DNA of 64,000 nucleotides from Verrucomicrobiaceae bacterium (GCA_015075365.1 JABTUN010000003.1:913060-977059); one strand, 5' to 3'; positions 33,942-43,032 are shown, counted from the first letter of the stretch. Made by a program: numbers and translations. The notes: generated by a model not told the origin, from the sequence alone.

Positions 33942-35048
33942 ATGGGTCTCATGCGCCGACTTTTCCATACGCTGCTGCTTCTTCTTGCCACCGTGTCCGC
34001 CGCGGAGGACCTCCAGCTTACCCTCCCGCCCGTGGTGTTTGCCACGCCGGACGTGGAGATGAGCATTTATCATGACAACGTGGTTCTCACCCAGGCACCG
34101 CAGGATTACCGCTTTGAGGTCAAATGTGCCCTCGGGCGGAACGAGCAACGCCGCTGGACGGTGACACCTGCTGACCGGGACGTGGGAGATCATCCCGTCG
34201 AAATCACCGTCTCGGACAAGACAGGCCGCGTGCTAGCCAGCGGCCGCTCCACGCTTCACGTCTCGCCGCGGAATGGCGGACAAAGCCGTGGCGTGCGCCT
34301 CCTCATCCTTGGCGACAGCCTCACCAACGCCACCATCTACCCCAACACCATTGCCACACTCCTCTCCCGCCCGGGAAATCCCAAATGGGTCATGATCGGC
34401 ACGCACAAGCCCTCCTCCGCCCTGCCGACAGTCTCACACGAGGGCTATGGCGGATGGAAATGGTCCGACTTTCTCACCAAATTCGCTCCCCAACCTGCCA
34501 TCGACACCGCCGGCCCTCCCGCTCGAAAGGCCACCAGTCCATTCATTTTCCCTGATGCCGCGCAAAAGCCCGTCTTCGACCTCCCTCGCTATTTTCGCGA
34601 GCACGCGGACGGCAGGCCGCCGGATGTCGTCACCTTCCTTCTTGGCATCAATGACTGCTTCGGTGCCCGTCCGGATGATCCTGATCCGAAGATCACCGAG
34701 GTGCTCGGCCACGCGGAGAAACTCCTCGCTGAGTTCCGCAAGGCCGCCCCGGAGGCGCTGCTCGCTGTCGGCCTCACGACACCGCCGAACTCACGCCAGG
34801 CGGCCTTCGAGGCCAATTATCAGGACAAATACACACGTTGGGGCTGGAAGCGCATCCAGCACCGCCTCGTCCGGCGCATGCTGGAGCAGTTCAGCGGTCG
34901 CGAGGCGGAAAACATCCACCTGGTGCCCACGGAACTGAATCTCGATCCCATCGACGGCTATCCGCCAAACAACGGCGTGCATCCCAACGCCGCCGGTTAT
35001 GCCCAGATCGGTGCCAGCTTTTATTCCTGGCTCAAATCACGTTGGTGA
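33942..35048 (+). CDS. Secreted SGNH/GDSL hydrolase
   Basis: 368-residue exported esterase-like enzyme. The signal peptide (MRRLFHTLLLLLATVSAA) starts at either 33942 or 33951. A beta-rich N-terminal segment of about 110 residues comes first, and the hydrolase domain then begins with VRLLILGDSLTNATIYP, block I with the nucleophile Ser. LLGINDCF is block III with Asn, and NGVHPNAAGYAQIG is block V with the catalytic His. All four key residues are present. It likely removes acyl or acetyl groups from a polysaccharide, but no substrate can be assigned. 107 bases separate it from the divergent kinase. Confidence 0.86.
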   Translation: MGLMRRLFHTLLLLLATVSAAEDLQLTLPPVVFATPDVEMSIYHDNVVLTQAPQDYRFEVKCALGRNEQRRWTVTPADRDVGDHPVEITVSDKTGRVLASGRSTLHVSPRNGGQSRGVRLLILGDSLTNATIYPNTIATLLSRPGNPKWVMIGTHKPSSALPTVSHEGYGGWKWSDFLTKFAPQPAIDTAGPPARKATSPFIFPDAAQKPVFDLPRYFREHADGRPPDVVTFLLGINDCFGARPDDPDPKITEVLGHAEKLLAEFRKAAPEALLAVGLTTPPNSRQAAFEANYQDKYTRWGWKRIQHRLVRRMLEQFSGREAENIHLVPTELNLDPIDGYPPNNGVHPNAAGYAQIGASFYSWLKSRW

Positions 35049-35066
35049 AGCCCATCGGCGTCCCGG

Positions 35067-35441
35067 TCAATACGACGTGCCCGTGACCTCGTTGGCAAAG
35101 GCGTTCACACGGTCGATGACCTCGTCTGTCTCCTCCCGCGTGGCGCCCATGTCGAGCAGGGTGTCCACCAGATGACCCGTAAAACGGGCAAAATGATGCT
35201 TGGAGATGCCACGCCCGTGATGCGCATGAGCCAGCGGCTGGCCGGAGTAGGAGACCGGGCCTCCGGTGGCCATGGAGAAGAACTCGTGTTGCATGGCGTG
35301 CAATTTTTCAAGGGCGGTGTGCCGGAAGAAGGGGGCCAGTTCCGGATCGGCCAGCACGCGGATGTAAAAGGCTGCCACAAGGCGGGAAATCATGTCCCCG
35401 CCGCCAAGGCGTCCATAGAGGGAAGAGGCGTTGTCGCTCAT
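35067..35441 (-). CDS. Truncated haemoglobin, group I-like
   Basis: 124-residue haem protein of the 2-over-2 globin fold. Seen: SLYGRLGGGDMISRLVAAFYIRVLADPELAPFF at the N-terminus, the FFSMATGGPVSYSG loop, and AHHGRGISKHHFARFTGHL with the proximal His. The order of motifs is that of group I (TrHbN). Such proteins bind O2 or NO and help detoxify nitric oxide. It starts at 35441 (MSDNASSLYG); upstream in-frame sequence to 35552 is unlike a globin. It is divergent from an AspT-type transporter, with 134 bases between the starts, and convergent with the GDSL hydrolase. Confidence 0.93.
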   Translation of the reverse strand: MSDNASSLYGRLGGGDMISRLVAAFYIRVLADPELAPFFRHTALEKLHAMQHEFFSMATGGPVSYSGQPLAHAHHGRGISKHHFARFTGHLVDTLLDMGATREETDEVIDRVNAFANEVTGTSY

Positions 35442-35575
35442 ACCGGGGGACCAGAAGCACAAAGAGGGCCGGAGAGAAGCTGGAGATGGCCCCGCGCCAA
35501 ACGCAGCCCGGGGATTCGCAAAATTGGCAGGACATGACGCTTGAACTGGCACCCTTCATGCCGTGAGAGGGGACC

Positions 35576-37243
35576 ATGTCTTTTCTCCAGCACCTCCATG
35601 AAACCACGCCCGTTGCCCACGATCTGCTGGTTTTGAGCATCGTCGTCCTTGCGGGCATCGGTTTGGGCCAGGTGCGGATCTTTGGCGCTCGGCTTGGCAT
35701 CGCAGGGGTGCTTTTCGCGGGGCTGGCAGCAGCCCACTTTGGCCTGCGGCCGGAGACCAGTGTGGCGCATTTCTTGAAGGACTTTGGCCTCGTGCTGTTT
35801 GTCTTCGCCCTGGGCATGCAGATGGGGCCCGGTTTCTTCGCCTCCCTGCGCCGGCAGGGGCGCGTGCTCAATGGTTACTCCTTCCTGCTGGTGGCTGGTG
35901 GCGCGGTCACCGCAGGCGTGGGCGGCTGGCTGCTGGGCATGCCTCTCCCGGCGGTTGCCGGTCTGTTCGCGGGTGCCACGACCAACACGCCCGCCCTCGG
36001 CGCCGCCCAGCAGGCACTGGCATCCTCCGGCGCCACGGCGGAGATGGTCACCCTGCCGGCGCTGAGCTACGCTGCCACCTATCCCCTGGCCATCGTCGGC
36101 ATCATCGGATCGCTGATCGTGCTGCGCGTGCTTTTTCATGTCGATGTGAAGCAGGAGGCGGCCTGTTTTCGCGAGGAGCAGGGCGAGGGCGTCGAGCCCT
36201 TGCGCCGGATGAACTTGCGCGTCGAGAATCCCAACCTCGACGGCCTCGCCATCGCGGACATTCCTGGTCTGCGGGAGACCGGCGTGGTCATCTCCCGCCA
36301 TCGCTCCTCCGCGGGCGGCGAGGTGCATGCCGTGACTCCGGGCACCCGTTTGGGAACCGGGGATTTGATCATGGCGGTGGGTACGCAGGCGTCCTTGGAG
36401 CAGTTCCGCCGTGTCATCGGCCAGGAAAGTGCGGAGAACCTCATGAAGGCGCCGGGAAGCATCACATACCGCCGTGTGGTGGTGACGAACAAGCACATGC
36501 TGGGCAGAACCGTGCGCGAACTCGGCCTGGAGCATCTCCACAATGTCACGGTCACGCGTGTAAGCCGTGGCGATCACATCTTCACCGCCCTGCCGGACCT
36601 GCGTTTGCAGTTTGGCGACATGCTCCAGCTCGTCGGGGACGAGCAATCGCTCGATGACGCCACCCGGGCGCTCGGAAACGCCGTCCACATGCTTCAGGAG
36701 ACCAAGTTCGCCGCCATCTTTGCCGGAATTCTGCTCGGCGTGCTGCTAGGACTCTATCCCCTGCACATTGAGGGCCTGCCCGCGCCAGTGCGTCTCGGCC
36801 TCGCGGGCGGCCCCCTGGTGATGGCCATCCTGCTCGGCCACCTCGGGCGTGCCGGCCCCCTGATCATGCACATGCCCCTCAATGCAAACCGCGCGCTGCG
36901 GGAGCTGGGCATCATTCTCTTCCTGGCCCATGTGGGGCTGCTCTCCGGCGGCAGCTTTGTGGAGACGGTGTTTTCCACCCGCGGGCTGCAATGGATGCTG
37001 CTGGGCGTGGTCGTCACCATGCTGCCGCTGCTGCTGGTTGGCGCGTTGGCCCGCCGGTGGCACCGCATGAACTTCATGAACCTCTGCGGCCTGCTTTCCG
37101 GCGGCATGACCGATCCGCCCGCGCTCGCCTTTGCGACCGGCATGGCCCGCTGTGACTCTCCCGCCATCGCCTACGCCGCCGTCTATCCTCTCACCATGCT
37201 CCTGCGCATCATCGCCGCTCAGGTCCTCGCGCAACTTGGCTGA
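35576..37243 (+). CDS. AspT/YidE/YbjL family transporter with central RCK-C (TrkA-C) domains
   Basis: 555-residue inner-membrane protein in the aspartate:alanine exchanger family. It has an N-terminal membrane half (VLAGIGLGQVRIFGARLGIAGVLFAGL to the GATTNTPALGAAQQAL motif), two cytoplasmic TrkA-C domains in the centre (residues about 205-360, TPGTRLGTGDLIMAVG and ALPDLRLQFGDMLQLVG), and a C-terminal half repeating the first (GLLSGGMTDPPALAFATGMA). The inverted duplication and T/S-x-P-A-L motifs are typical. Substrate is likely an organic anion but is not predictable; TrkA-C domains often bind small regulators. Its 3' end abuts the ceramidase remnant. Confidence 0.92.
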   Translation: MSFLQHLHETTPVAHDLLVLSIVVLAGIGLGQVRIFGARLGIAGVLFAGLAAAHFGLRPETSVAHFLKDFGLVLFVFALGMQMGPGFFASLRRQGRVLNGYSFLLVAGGAVTAGVGGWLLGMPLPAVAGLFAGATTNTPALGAAQQALASSGATAEMVTLPALSYAATYPLAIVGIIGSLIVLRVLFHVDVKQEAACFREEQGEGVEPLRRMNLRVENPNLDGLAIADIPGLRETGVVISRHRSSAGGEVHAVTPGTRLGTGDLIMAVGTQASLEQFRRVIGQESAENLMKAPGSITYRRVVVTNKHMLGRTVRELGLEHLHNVTVTRVSRGDHIFTALPDLRLQFGDMLQLVGDEQSLDDATRALGNAVHMLQETKFAAIFAGILLGVLLGLYPLHIEGLPAPVRLGLAGGPLVMAILLGHLGRAGPLIMHMPLNANRALRELGIILFLAHVGLLSGGSFVETVFSTRGLQWMLLGVVVTMLPLLLVGALARRWHRMNFMNLCGLLSGGMTDPPALAFATGMARCDSPAIAYAAVYPLTMLLRIIAAQVLAQLG

Positions 37244-37296
37244 GACTCGATGGGACGGTGGGCTTGTCAGTACAAAACGCGCCCAGCCGCCCTGCG

Positions 37297-37606
37297 GGTG
37301 TTGCGTGTGCACCGTCACACGGTCCATCGTGGTTCCCGCCGCCTCCGCCTGCCCGCGCCGCCACTCATCATGCCCGCCATTGCCGATGCCGGTCCAGTCC
37401 ACCGCACAAAGCACTACCGGCTTGCCTTCCCCCATCAACACCACACCCCGCGCGCTCAACGAATCCGTGATCGACCGCGCCTTCACATACGCCACCGGCA
37501 TCCCGACCTCCGGCGTGGCATCCGTTGTGAAGATGGCGATGCGGAGTGGGTCGGCGGCTTGGAGGTGGGTGAAGGCAAAGAGGAGTGCGAGAGCGATCGT
37601 GCGCAT
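37297..37606 (-). pseudogene. Remnant of a neutral/alkaline ceramidase-like gene (5' end only)
   Basis: Reading minus from 37606, an intact signal peptide (MRTIALALLFAFTHLQA) is followed by about 85 residues of a PVC protein type resembling the neutral ceramidase N-terminal domain: IFTTDATPEVGMPVAYVKARS, RGVVLMGEGKPVVLCAVDWTGIGNGGHDEW, TTMDRVTVHTQH. At about residue 103 the match ends and the frame runs antisense through the 3' end of the aspT-type gene, which cannot be coding for both. So only the first quarter or so of the gene survives. It looks like a deletion in which the bulk of the gene was lost. Family assignment is from memory of similar proteins and is moderately sure. Confidence 0.6.
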
Positions 37607-37655
37607 GGCTAAAACGGAGGCTTTAGCTTCTCTGGCGGGCGGTAGCTATAAACCT

Positions 37656-37686
37656 TGCAAATCCTCCATAGCATGGAAGATTTGCA
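37656..37686. promoter_or_regulatory. Near-perfect palindrome at the start of the DUF4143 ATPase
   Basis: TGCAAATCCTCCAT (37656-37669) and ATGGAAGATTTGCA (37673-37686) are inverted repeats with one mismatch, separated by AGC. In RNA the mismatch is a G-U pair, so the stem is 14 base pairs and could close over the first ATG (37673). The second ATG (37691) lies four bases past the stem. It may be a repressor operator or a translation-inhibiting hairpin; neither is shown. Confidence 0.5.
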
Positions 37687-37690
37687 TGGT

Positions 37691-38857
37691 ATGTATCGCC
37701 GCCTGCTTGGGCCTGAACTGGCCGAAATGCTCACTCGCCACCCGGTGGTCGGGCTTCTCGGGCCGCGTCAGGTGGGGAAGACGACGCTGGCGCTCGCGGT
37801 CGGCGAAAGCCGACCTTCCATCTACCTCGACCTCGAATCGCCTTCCGACCTCGCGAAGCTGGCCGAGCCCGAGTTGTTCCTTCGTCGGCATGAAGACAAA
37901 CTCGTCATCCTGGACGAAATCCAGCGCGTGCCAGGCCTCTTCCAAGTCCTGCGTGGCCTTGTCGATCAGGGGCGTCGTTCGGGAAAGGGAAATGGACGCT
38001 TCCTCGTGCTTGGTTCGGCAGGGATCGACCTGCTGCAGCAGTCTTCAGAGAGTCTCGCAGGCCGCATCGCCTACACCGAACTGCCTCCATTGCTGCTGGA
38101 GGAGACGGGAGCCAAAACTGCCGACACGCTCTGGCTGCGCGGAGGATTTCCCTCCAGCTTCACCGCCTCAGATGATGCCGCTTCGCTCGAATGGCGGCGC
38201 AACTTCGTCCGCACTTACCTGGAGCGCGACATCCCACAACTCGGCCCGCGCATCCCGGCGGAGACTTTGCGCCGTCTGTGGATCATGCTGGCCCATGATC
38301 AGGGTGGCATGGTCAACGCTGCTCGTCTCGCCGCCGCGCTCGGTGTCAGCGGACAGACCGTAGGTCGCTACATCGACCTGCTTTGCGATCTGCTGCTCGT
38401 GCGTCGGCTCACGCCTTGGGCATCTAGCGCTGGCAAACGCATGGTGAAGAGCCCCAAGGTCTATGTGCGCGACAGCGGACTCGTCCACGCTCTGCTCGGC
38501 ATCGCCACCCTCGACGATTTGCTCGCGCATCCGGTCGCAGGCATGAGCTGGGAAGGCTGGGTGATCGAAAACCTCATCGCCGCCGCGCCCGCAGGCACCG
38601 AGGCATTCTGCTACCGCACCTCCGCCGGGGCCGAGATCGACCTCGTGCTCGAACTGCGCCCCGGCAAACGCTGGGCCTTCGAGTGCAAACGCAGCCTCAC
38701 CCCCACACCCGCCCGGGGCTTCCACGAAGGCTGCAAAGACCTGAAACCGGACCGCAAACTGGTCATCTATCCAGGAACGGAGAGCTACCCGCTCGGGCAG
38801 GATGTGGAGTGCGTGCCGTTGATGGAGGCGGTGGGGGTTTTACGCAGCCTTCTTTGA
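37691..38857 (+). CDS. AAA-type ATPase with DUF4143 C-terminal domain
   Basis: 388-residue protein of the DUF4143 ATPase group. Walker A is GLLGPRQVGKTTLA near residue 27, and Walker B is KLVILDEIQRVPGLF near residue 75. The C-terminal half has the archaic winged-helix plus nuclease-like region: ARLAAALGVSGQTVGRYIDLL, and a C-terminal PD-(D/E)xK-like trace (CYRTSAGAEIDLVLEL ... WAFECKRS). Function is unknown for the family; roles in mobile elements and toxin-like systems have been suggested. I chose the ATG at 37691 (MYRRLLGPEL, the usual N-terminus); an ATG at 37673 lies inside the palindrome. It stands alone beside a decayed gene, which hints at an accessory region. Confidence 0.88.
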   Translation: MYRRLLGPELAEMLTRHPVVGLLGPRQVGKTTLALAVGESRPSIYLDLESPSDLAKLAEPELFLRRHEDKLVILDEIQRVPGLFQVLRGLVDQGRRSGKGNGRFLVLGSAGIDLLQQSSESLAGRIAYTELPPLLLEETGAKTADTLWLRGGFPSSFTASDDAASLEWRRNFVRTYLERDIPQLGPRIPAETLRRLWIMLAHDQGGMVNAARLAAALGVSGQTVGRYIDLLCDLLLVRRLTPWASSAGKRMVKSPKVYVRDSGLVHALLGIATLDDLLAHPVAGMSWEGWVIENLIAAAPAGTEAFCYRTSAGAEIDLVLELRPGKRWAFECKRSLTPTPARGFHEGCKDLKPDRKLVIYPGTESYPLGQDVECVPLMEAVGVLRSLL

Positions 38858-38890
38858 TTGGCAGATAAAACCGCAAACCTTCGATTCACA

Positions 38891-40375
38891 TCACGCAATC
38901 AGCCCCTTCACCACCTTCGCGGGATTCACGCCGGTGAGGCGGAAATCGAGGCCTTGGAAGCGGTAGCTGAGCTTGTGGTGGTCGAGGCCGAAGAGGTGGA
39001 GGATCGTGGCGTGGAAGTCGTGGATGGACACGGGATCGCGGGCGACGTGCCAGGCGAAGTCGTCGGTCTCGCCATAGACCTGGCCGCCTTTGATGCCGCC
39101 GCCGGCCATCCACAGGCTGAAGGCATATGGATGATGATCGCGGCCGGTGACCTTCTTGAAGCCCTTGCGGTTCTCGCCGAGCGCGGTGCGGCCGAACTCG
39201 CTGCCCCACACGACGAGCGTGGTGTCGAGCAGGCCGCGTTGTTTCAGGTCCTTCAGCAGCGCGGCGATGGGTTGATCGACCATCTGGCAATTGTGCGCGA
39301 GCTGCGGATCGAGCGAGCTGTGATGATCCCACGAGGCGTGGATGATGTTCACGAAGCGCACGCCGCGCTCGACCATTCGCCGCGCCTGCAGGCAGTGGCG
39401 CGAGAACGTCTGAAAATTGCCGATGCCGCCGAGGTTGCTCTTGATGGGCGGCTCGATGCGATTCACGCCGTAGGCATCAAGCGTAGTCTGTGATTCGCCT
39501 TTGAGATCGACGAGTTCAGGCGCGGCGCTTTGCATGCGAAAGGCAAGCTCGTAGCTGTTGATGCGCGCGGCGATCTCGGGATCGCCGATGTGCTTGTGCT
39601 GGAGTTTGTTCAGGTCGTTCAGCGCCCTAATGCTGGCGGATTGCATCTCCGGCGTGATGCCGTCCGGATTGTTCAGGTTCAAAACCGGCGCGGCTCCATT
39701 GCGAAACATCACGCCGGCATACGACGACGGCAAAAAGCCGCTCGACCACGTGGAGCTACCTCCCGGCAGGCCGCGGCCCTTGCTGACCATCACCACATAC
39801 GACGGCAGCTCCTGCGAGGCATTGCCGAGGCCATACGTGACCCACGAGCCGACGCTCGGACGCCCGAGCAGGGCCGCGCCGCAGTTCAGCATGAGCTGGC
39901 CGGGCAGGTGGTTGAACTGGTTCGTGTGCATCGACCGCACCAGCGCGATGTCGTCCGCGCAGGTGGCGATGTGCGGCAGCAGATCGCTGATGTCCATGCC
40001 ACACTGCCCGTGCTTTTTGAAGACGCGGCTCGTGCCCATCACCGTGGCCGATTCCTTCTGCAAAAACGCAAACTTCGCATCGCCCACGATCGAGTCCGGC
40101 AACGGCTGGCCGTCGTATTTGTTCAGCAGAGGTTTCGGATCAAAGAGGTCCATCTGCGACGGCCCGCCTTCGAGGAAGATGAAGATGCAGCGCTCCGCCT
40201 TCGGCGCGAAATGCGAGACGCGAGTGGCAAGCGGGTTCGCGGGGATGCTCGCCTCCTCCGCCAGCAGCCCGTCCTGCTTCAACAACGACGCCAAAGCCAG
40301 CGTCCCCAGCCCACACGAACTCGTCGCGAGAAAATCGCGGCGCGTTTGGGTGATGTATTGCTCGATGGGGGACAT
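38891..40375 (-). CDS. DUF1501 protein, Tat-exported
   Basis: 494-residue member of the DUF1501 family, distantly related to sulfatases and phosphatases of the alkaline phosphatase superfamily. The N-terminus has TRRDFLATSSCGLGTLALASLL, a twin-arginine signal. Seen: CIFIFLEGGPSQMDLFDPK (family signature), HTNQFNHLPGQLML, WDHHSSLD, and LVVWGSEFGRTALGEN with HHPYAFSLWMAGGGIKGG. The sulfatase formylglycine Cys is absent, so it is not a normal sulfatase. It is the last gene of a nine-gene minus-strand series, starting 20 bases after the enolase-superfamily gene. In PVC genomes such proteins usually travel with PSD1-type cytochromes; here it does not. Confidence 0.88.
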   Translation of the reverse strand: MSPIEQYITQTRRDFLATSSCGLGTLALASLLKQDGLLAEEASIPANPLATRVSHFAPKAERCIFIFLEGGPSQMDLFDPKPLLNKYDGQPLPDSIVGDAKFAFLQKESATVMGTSRVFKKHGQCGMDISDLLPHIATCADDIALVRSMHTNQFNHLPGQLMLNCGAALLGRPSVGSWVTYGLGNASQELPSYVVMVSKGRGLPGGSSTWSSGFLPSSYAGVMFRNGAAPVLNLNNPDGITPEMQSASIRALNDLNKLQHKHIGDPEIAARINSYELAFRMQSAAPELVDLKGESQTTLDAYGVNRIEPPIKSNLGGIGNFQTFSRHCLQARRMVERGVRFVNIIHASWDHHSSLDPQLAHNCQMVDQPIAALLKDLKQRGLLDTTLVVWGSEFGRTALGENRKGFKKVTGRDHHPYAFSLWMAGGGIKGGQVYGETDDFAWHVARDPVSIHDFHATILHLFGLDHHKLSYRFQGLDFRLTGVNPAKVVKGLIA

Positions 40376-40395
40376 GATCTGTTCTAAACGCCGCC

Positions 40396-41526
40396 TCAGA
40401 GCAATTTCTCCCCACGCGTGTATTTCGCCACCGCGTCGGGGTCGAGTTCCAGGCCGAGGCCAGGTTTCGTCGGGATTTCGAGCATGCCGTCGGCATCGAG
40501 CTTCCAGCCGCCGAGCGTGATCTCATCAATGAACGGCGATCCGGTGAGATACTCGACCAGATCGGTGCCGGGGAACGCCGACGCGAGGTGCAGATCCGCC
40601 GCAAGGCCAACGGCGGTGTTCCAGCCGTGCGGGATGAACTGCACGCCATGCTCCTGCGCCATCCACGCGATGCGCCGCTCCTCGCTGATGCCGCCGACTT
40701 TCGTCACGTCCGGTTGAATGATGTCGAACGCGCGTGCTTCGAGGAACGGCTGGAAAGCCTGACGTCGCGTGAGCACCTCGCCGCCGCTGATCGGCACGGG
40801 CGAGTGCTCGCGCAGCTTCGCAAAGTCCTCCAGCGCATCCGGCACGAGCGCTTCCTCGAACCAATGCACGTCATAGTCCGACAGCATCTTTGCCGTGTTC
40901 AGCGCCCATTTGTAGCCGTTGGTCCAATTCGCGTCGCTGCCGCCCGCATCGACCATCAGCTTGTTCTCCGCGCCCACGGCCTCACGCGCGGCTTTGACGA
41001 TGGCTTCGTCCGTCTTCGCATTGCGCCGCCCAAACGGCCCCCAACCGATCTTGAAGGCGCGAAAGCCCTGCGCCTTCACCTTGAGCAGATGATCTTTCAT
41101 CTTCGCCGGTTCATCCATCAGCAGCGAGGCATACGGCTGCACCCGCTCGCGATACCGTCCGCCCAAAAGCCGCCCCACCGGTTGCCCAGTCGCCTTTCCA
41201 AGCAAATCCCACAGTGCGATGTCGATGCCGCTGATCGCATGCGTGATCGCGCCACCGCGACCGAGCCAAAACATGTTCTGATGCAGCTTCTCGCTCACGC
41301 GTTCCGGCTCCAGGGCGTTTTCGCCACGATAAAGCGGCTCCAGCACTGCCAGCGAGGCCTTCACCAGCGCATCGTTCGTGAACACACTGCCGAGTCCGAC
41401 GAGTCCTTCATCGGTATGCACGGTGACGAGCGTATGGACGCAGTCTTCGGGCCGGAGCTCATTGCTCCAGCCACCTTCAGGAGTGGCACCGCGCAGACCT
41501 GCGCAGCGGATTTCAGTGATCTTCAT
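40396..41526 (-). CDS. Enolase-superfamily enzyme, mandelate racemase / muconate lactonising group
   Basis: 376-residue cytosolic enzyme that abstracts a proton alpha to a carboxylate, using a divalent metal. Residues seen: K159 in FKIGWG, D193 in MVDAGGSD, E225 in WFEE, E250 in SGGE, D273 in QPDVTKVGG and H300 in PHGW. K159 plus D273/H300 suits the mandelate-racemase subgroup, which handles acid sugars; a second Lys of a KxK motif is missing. The start at 41526 overlaps the stop of the upstream metallopeptidase gene by 4 bases (ATGA), so both are made together. Candidate substrate: an acid sugar released by the operon, not determinable here. Confidence 0.9.
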   Translation of the reverse strand: MKITEIRCAGLRGATPEGGWSNELRPEDCVHTLVTVHTDEGLVGLGSVFTNDALVKASLAVLEPLYRGENALEPERVSEKLHQNMFWLGRGGAITHAISGIDIALWDLLGKATGQPVGRLLGGRYRERVQPYASLLMDEPAKMKDHLLKVKAQGFRAFKIGWGPFGRRNAKTDEAIVKAAREAVGAENKLMVDAGGSDANWTNGYKWALNTAKMLSDYDVHWFEEALVPDALEDFAKLREHSPVPISGGEVLTRRQAFQPFLEARAFDIIQPDVTKVGGISEERRIAWMAQEHGVQFIPHGWNTAVGLAADLHLASAFPGTDLVEYLTGSPFIDEITLGGWKLDADGMLEIPTKPGLGLELDPDAVAKYTRGEKLL

Positions 41527-43022
41527 GAGTGTCGTTGGAAAAGTTTGGCTTGGGGTTGAAATGGCACATCCGCATCGAGCGGGAACATCGGCCGCGCGCA
41601 GCGCATGTGGCCGAGATAGGGCAGATTGGCGCTGGAGGAGCCGGGAGCATCGACATGCACCATCTGCGTGCACCAGTCGGCATACATGTGCGGCTGGCAA
41701 TGGGGCGATTTGATCACCACGGCGTCGAATCGGGCCGGATTCTGCCCGTGCGCGTAAAAGAACGAGCGGTCGTAGAGATTTACGGCACGGCTGCTGACCA
41801 CGAGCGTGAAGTTCTCGGCTTCCAGCACCGCCGTGGGGCCGGCAAGCCATTCTTCTCCGAACGATTCGCTGCGAAAGCGGCCATCGGCGAGCAATCGCAC
41901 CTTTGCGGTGATTTCGAGCGGCTTGAAGCGCTGTGGATCGAGCGTGCCGCCGATCTTTGTTCGAATCGTCGCGCCGATTCCGGCCGCGAAAGCCATCTTC
42001 ACCGCCGGTTCATCGACAATGGGCAGCAGCACGCGCGCGGTGCAGCCGGTTTCGATGATTTTTCTCAGGATCGCGTTGCTGTCGCCCGATGCGCCGGAGC
42101 TGGTGGCGTCCGCAGCATCGACGAGACCGAGTGTGCCACTGGTGTGCGCCTTCACAATCGCCGCCATCTCGTCGAGGCTCTTCAGCGGCACGCGCATCTT
42201 CTCGTGATGTTCCCAAAACAGGTTCGCGATGCGCAGCGCCTCGCGCTTGGCCATTTCAGGATCGTTGTCGGTCACCACAAAAGCCCACGAGGCGAGTTCG
42301 GGCACATCGGTGAAGGGATTGCCCCACATCATCGCCGCAGAGAGACCGCGTGGACTTTGCTCGATCTCCTTCGCGGCATTCACCGCATGACGAATCAAGC
42401 CGCTGGCGGTGATGAGTTCATCGCCACGCACGAGCGCTGGAACCGTAACCTTGGCCGTCACGGCCCTCACCTCGCCTGAAACGATGCGCAGGAGCAGTTT
42501 GGCCGCGCGCTGGCCGGTTTCGAAGAAATCGACGTGCGGATAGGTGTGGTAGGCCACAACCGCGTCGCTTTGCTCGATCATGCGATCCGTCAAAATGCCG
42601 TGCAGATCGAGCGAAACGACGATGGGCACCTTCTCCCCGACGATTTTGCGCGTTTCAGCCAGCAGCCAGCCTTCGGGATCGAGTTCCGACTCGCTCGCCA
42701 TCGCGCCGTGCATGCAGAAATACACGCCATCGACCGCGGGAGCCGTTTTGATGCTCTCCAGCAGTTCGCGTGCGATTTGCTCCCAGGCCGATTTCGCCAG
42801 CGTGCCGCCCGACGTGATGAAAAACGCGCTGTAGGCCGGAACGAGCTCCACATCGGCAACCGCATCAAACACGCTCAGCGCTCCGCCGACCTCGTTTCGC
42901 ACCGTGCGGTGGTAACTGAGCAGTTCCTGCCCGCGCCGGATGCCAAAGTCGTCATACCCGCTCAGGTGCGGGTTGAAGGTCGAGACCTCTTGTTTGCATT
43001 CGGCGATGAGGATGCGTGGCAT
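41523..43022 (-). CDS. M81 family metallopeptidase / MlrC-like protein
   Basis: 499-residue protein of the MlrC (microcystinase C) family, whose best-known member cleaves a linear tetrapeptide. Seen: RILIAECKQEVSTFNPH at the N-terminus, GVYFCMHGAMASESELDPEG, VPIVVSLDLHGILTDRM, AYHTYPHVDFFETGQRAA, and the C-terminal VVIKSPHCQPHMY. The His-rich motifs that bind metal are intact. I chose the ATG at 43022; the in-frame extension to 43103 is not conserved in kind. It starts 10 bases after the giant fusion gene and is coupled to the enolase gene. In this setting a hydrolase for a lactam, amide or acyl group of the substrate is as likely as a peptidase. Confidence 0.86.
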   Translation of the reverse strand: MPRILIAECKQEVSTFNPHLSGYDDFGIRRGQELLSYHRTVRNEVGGALSVFDAVADVELVPAYSAFFITSGGTLAKSAWEQIARELLESIKTAPAVDGVYFCMHGAMASESELDPEGWLLAETRKIVGEKVPIVVSLDLHGILTDRMIEQSDAVVAYHTYPHVDFFETGQRAAKLLLRIVSGEVRAVTAKVTVPALVRGDELITASGLIRHAVNAAKEIEQSPRGLSAAMMWGNPFTDVPELASWAFVVTDNDPEMAKREALRIANLFWEHHEKMRVPLKSLDEMAAIVKAHTSGTLGLVDAADATSSGASGDSNAILRKIIETGCTARVLLPIVDEPAVKMAFAAGIGATIRTKIGGTLDPQRFKPLEITAKVRLLADGRFRSESFGEEWLAGPTAVLEAENFTLVVSSRAVNLYDRSFFYAHGQNPARFDAVVIKSPHCQPHMYADWCTQMVHVDAPGSSSANLPYLGHMRCARPMFPLDADVPFQPQAKLFQRHS

Positions 43023-43032
43023 GGGCACTCTT

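Noticed and set aside
35438..36688. Long minus-strand open frame opposite the AspT-type gene
   Set aside because: It overlaps a conserved transporter on the other strand and its sequence is low-complexity Gln/His/Arg-rich, as expected of an antisense shadow.
36746..37296. Continuation of the ceramidase-like frame to a 286-residue product
   Set aside because: The last ~180 residues are antisense to the transporter gene and resemble nothing; only the first ~103 residues are kept, as a pseudogene.
8520..38880. Similar GGCAGATA-x-ACCGC words near 8522 and 38863, beside the 3' ends of two minus-strand genes
   Set aside because: Only about 14 aligned bases with two mismatches, no extended similarity and no secondary structure; probably chance.
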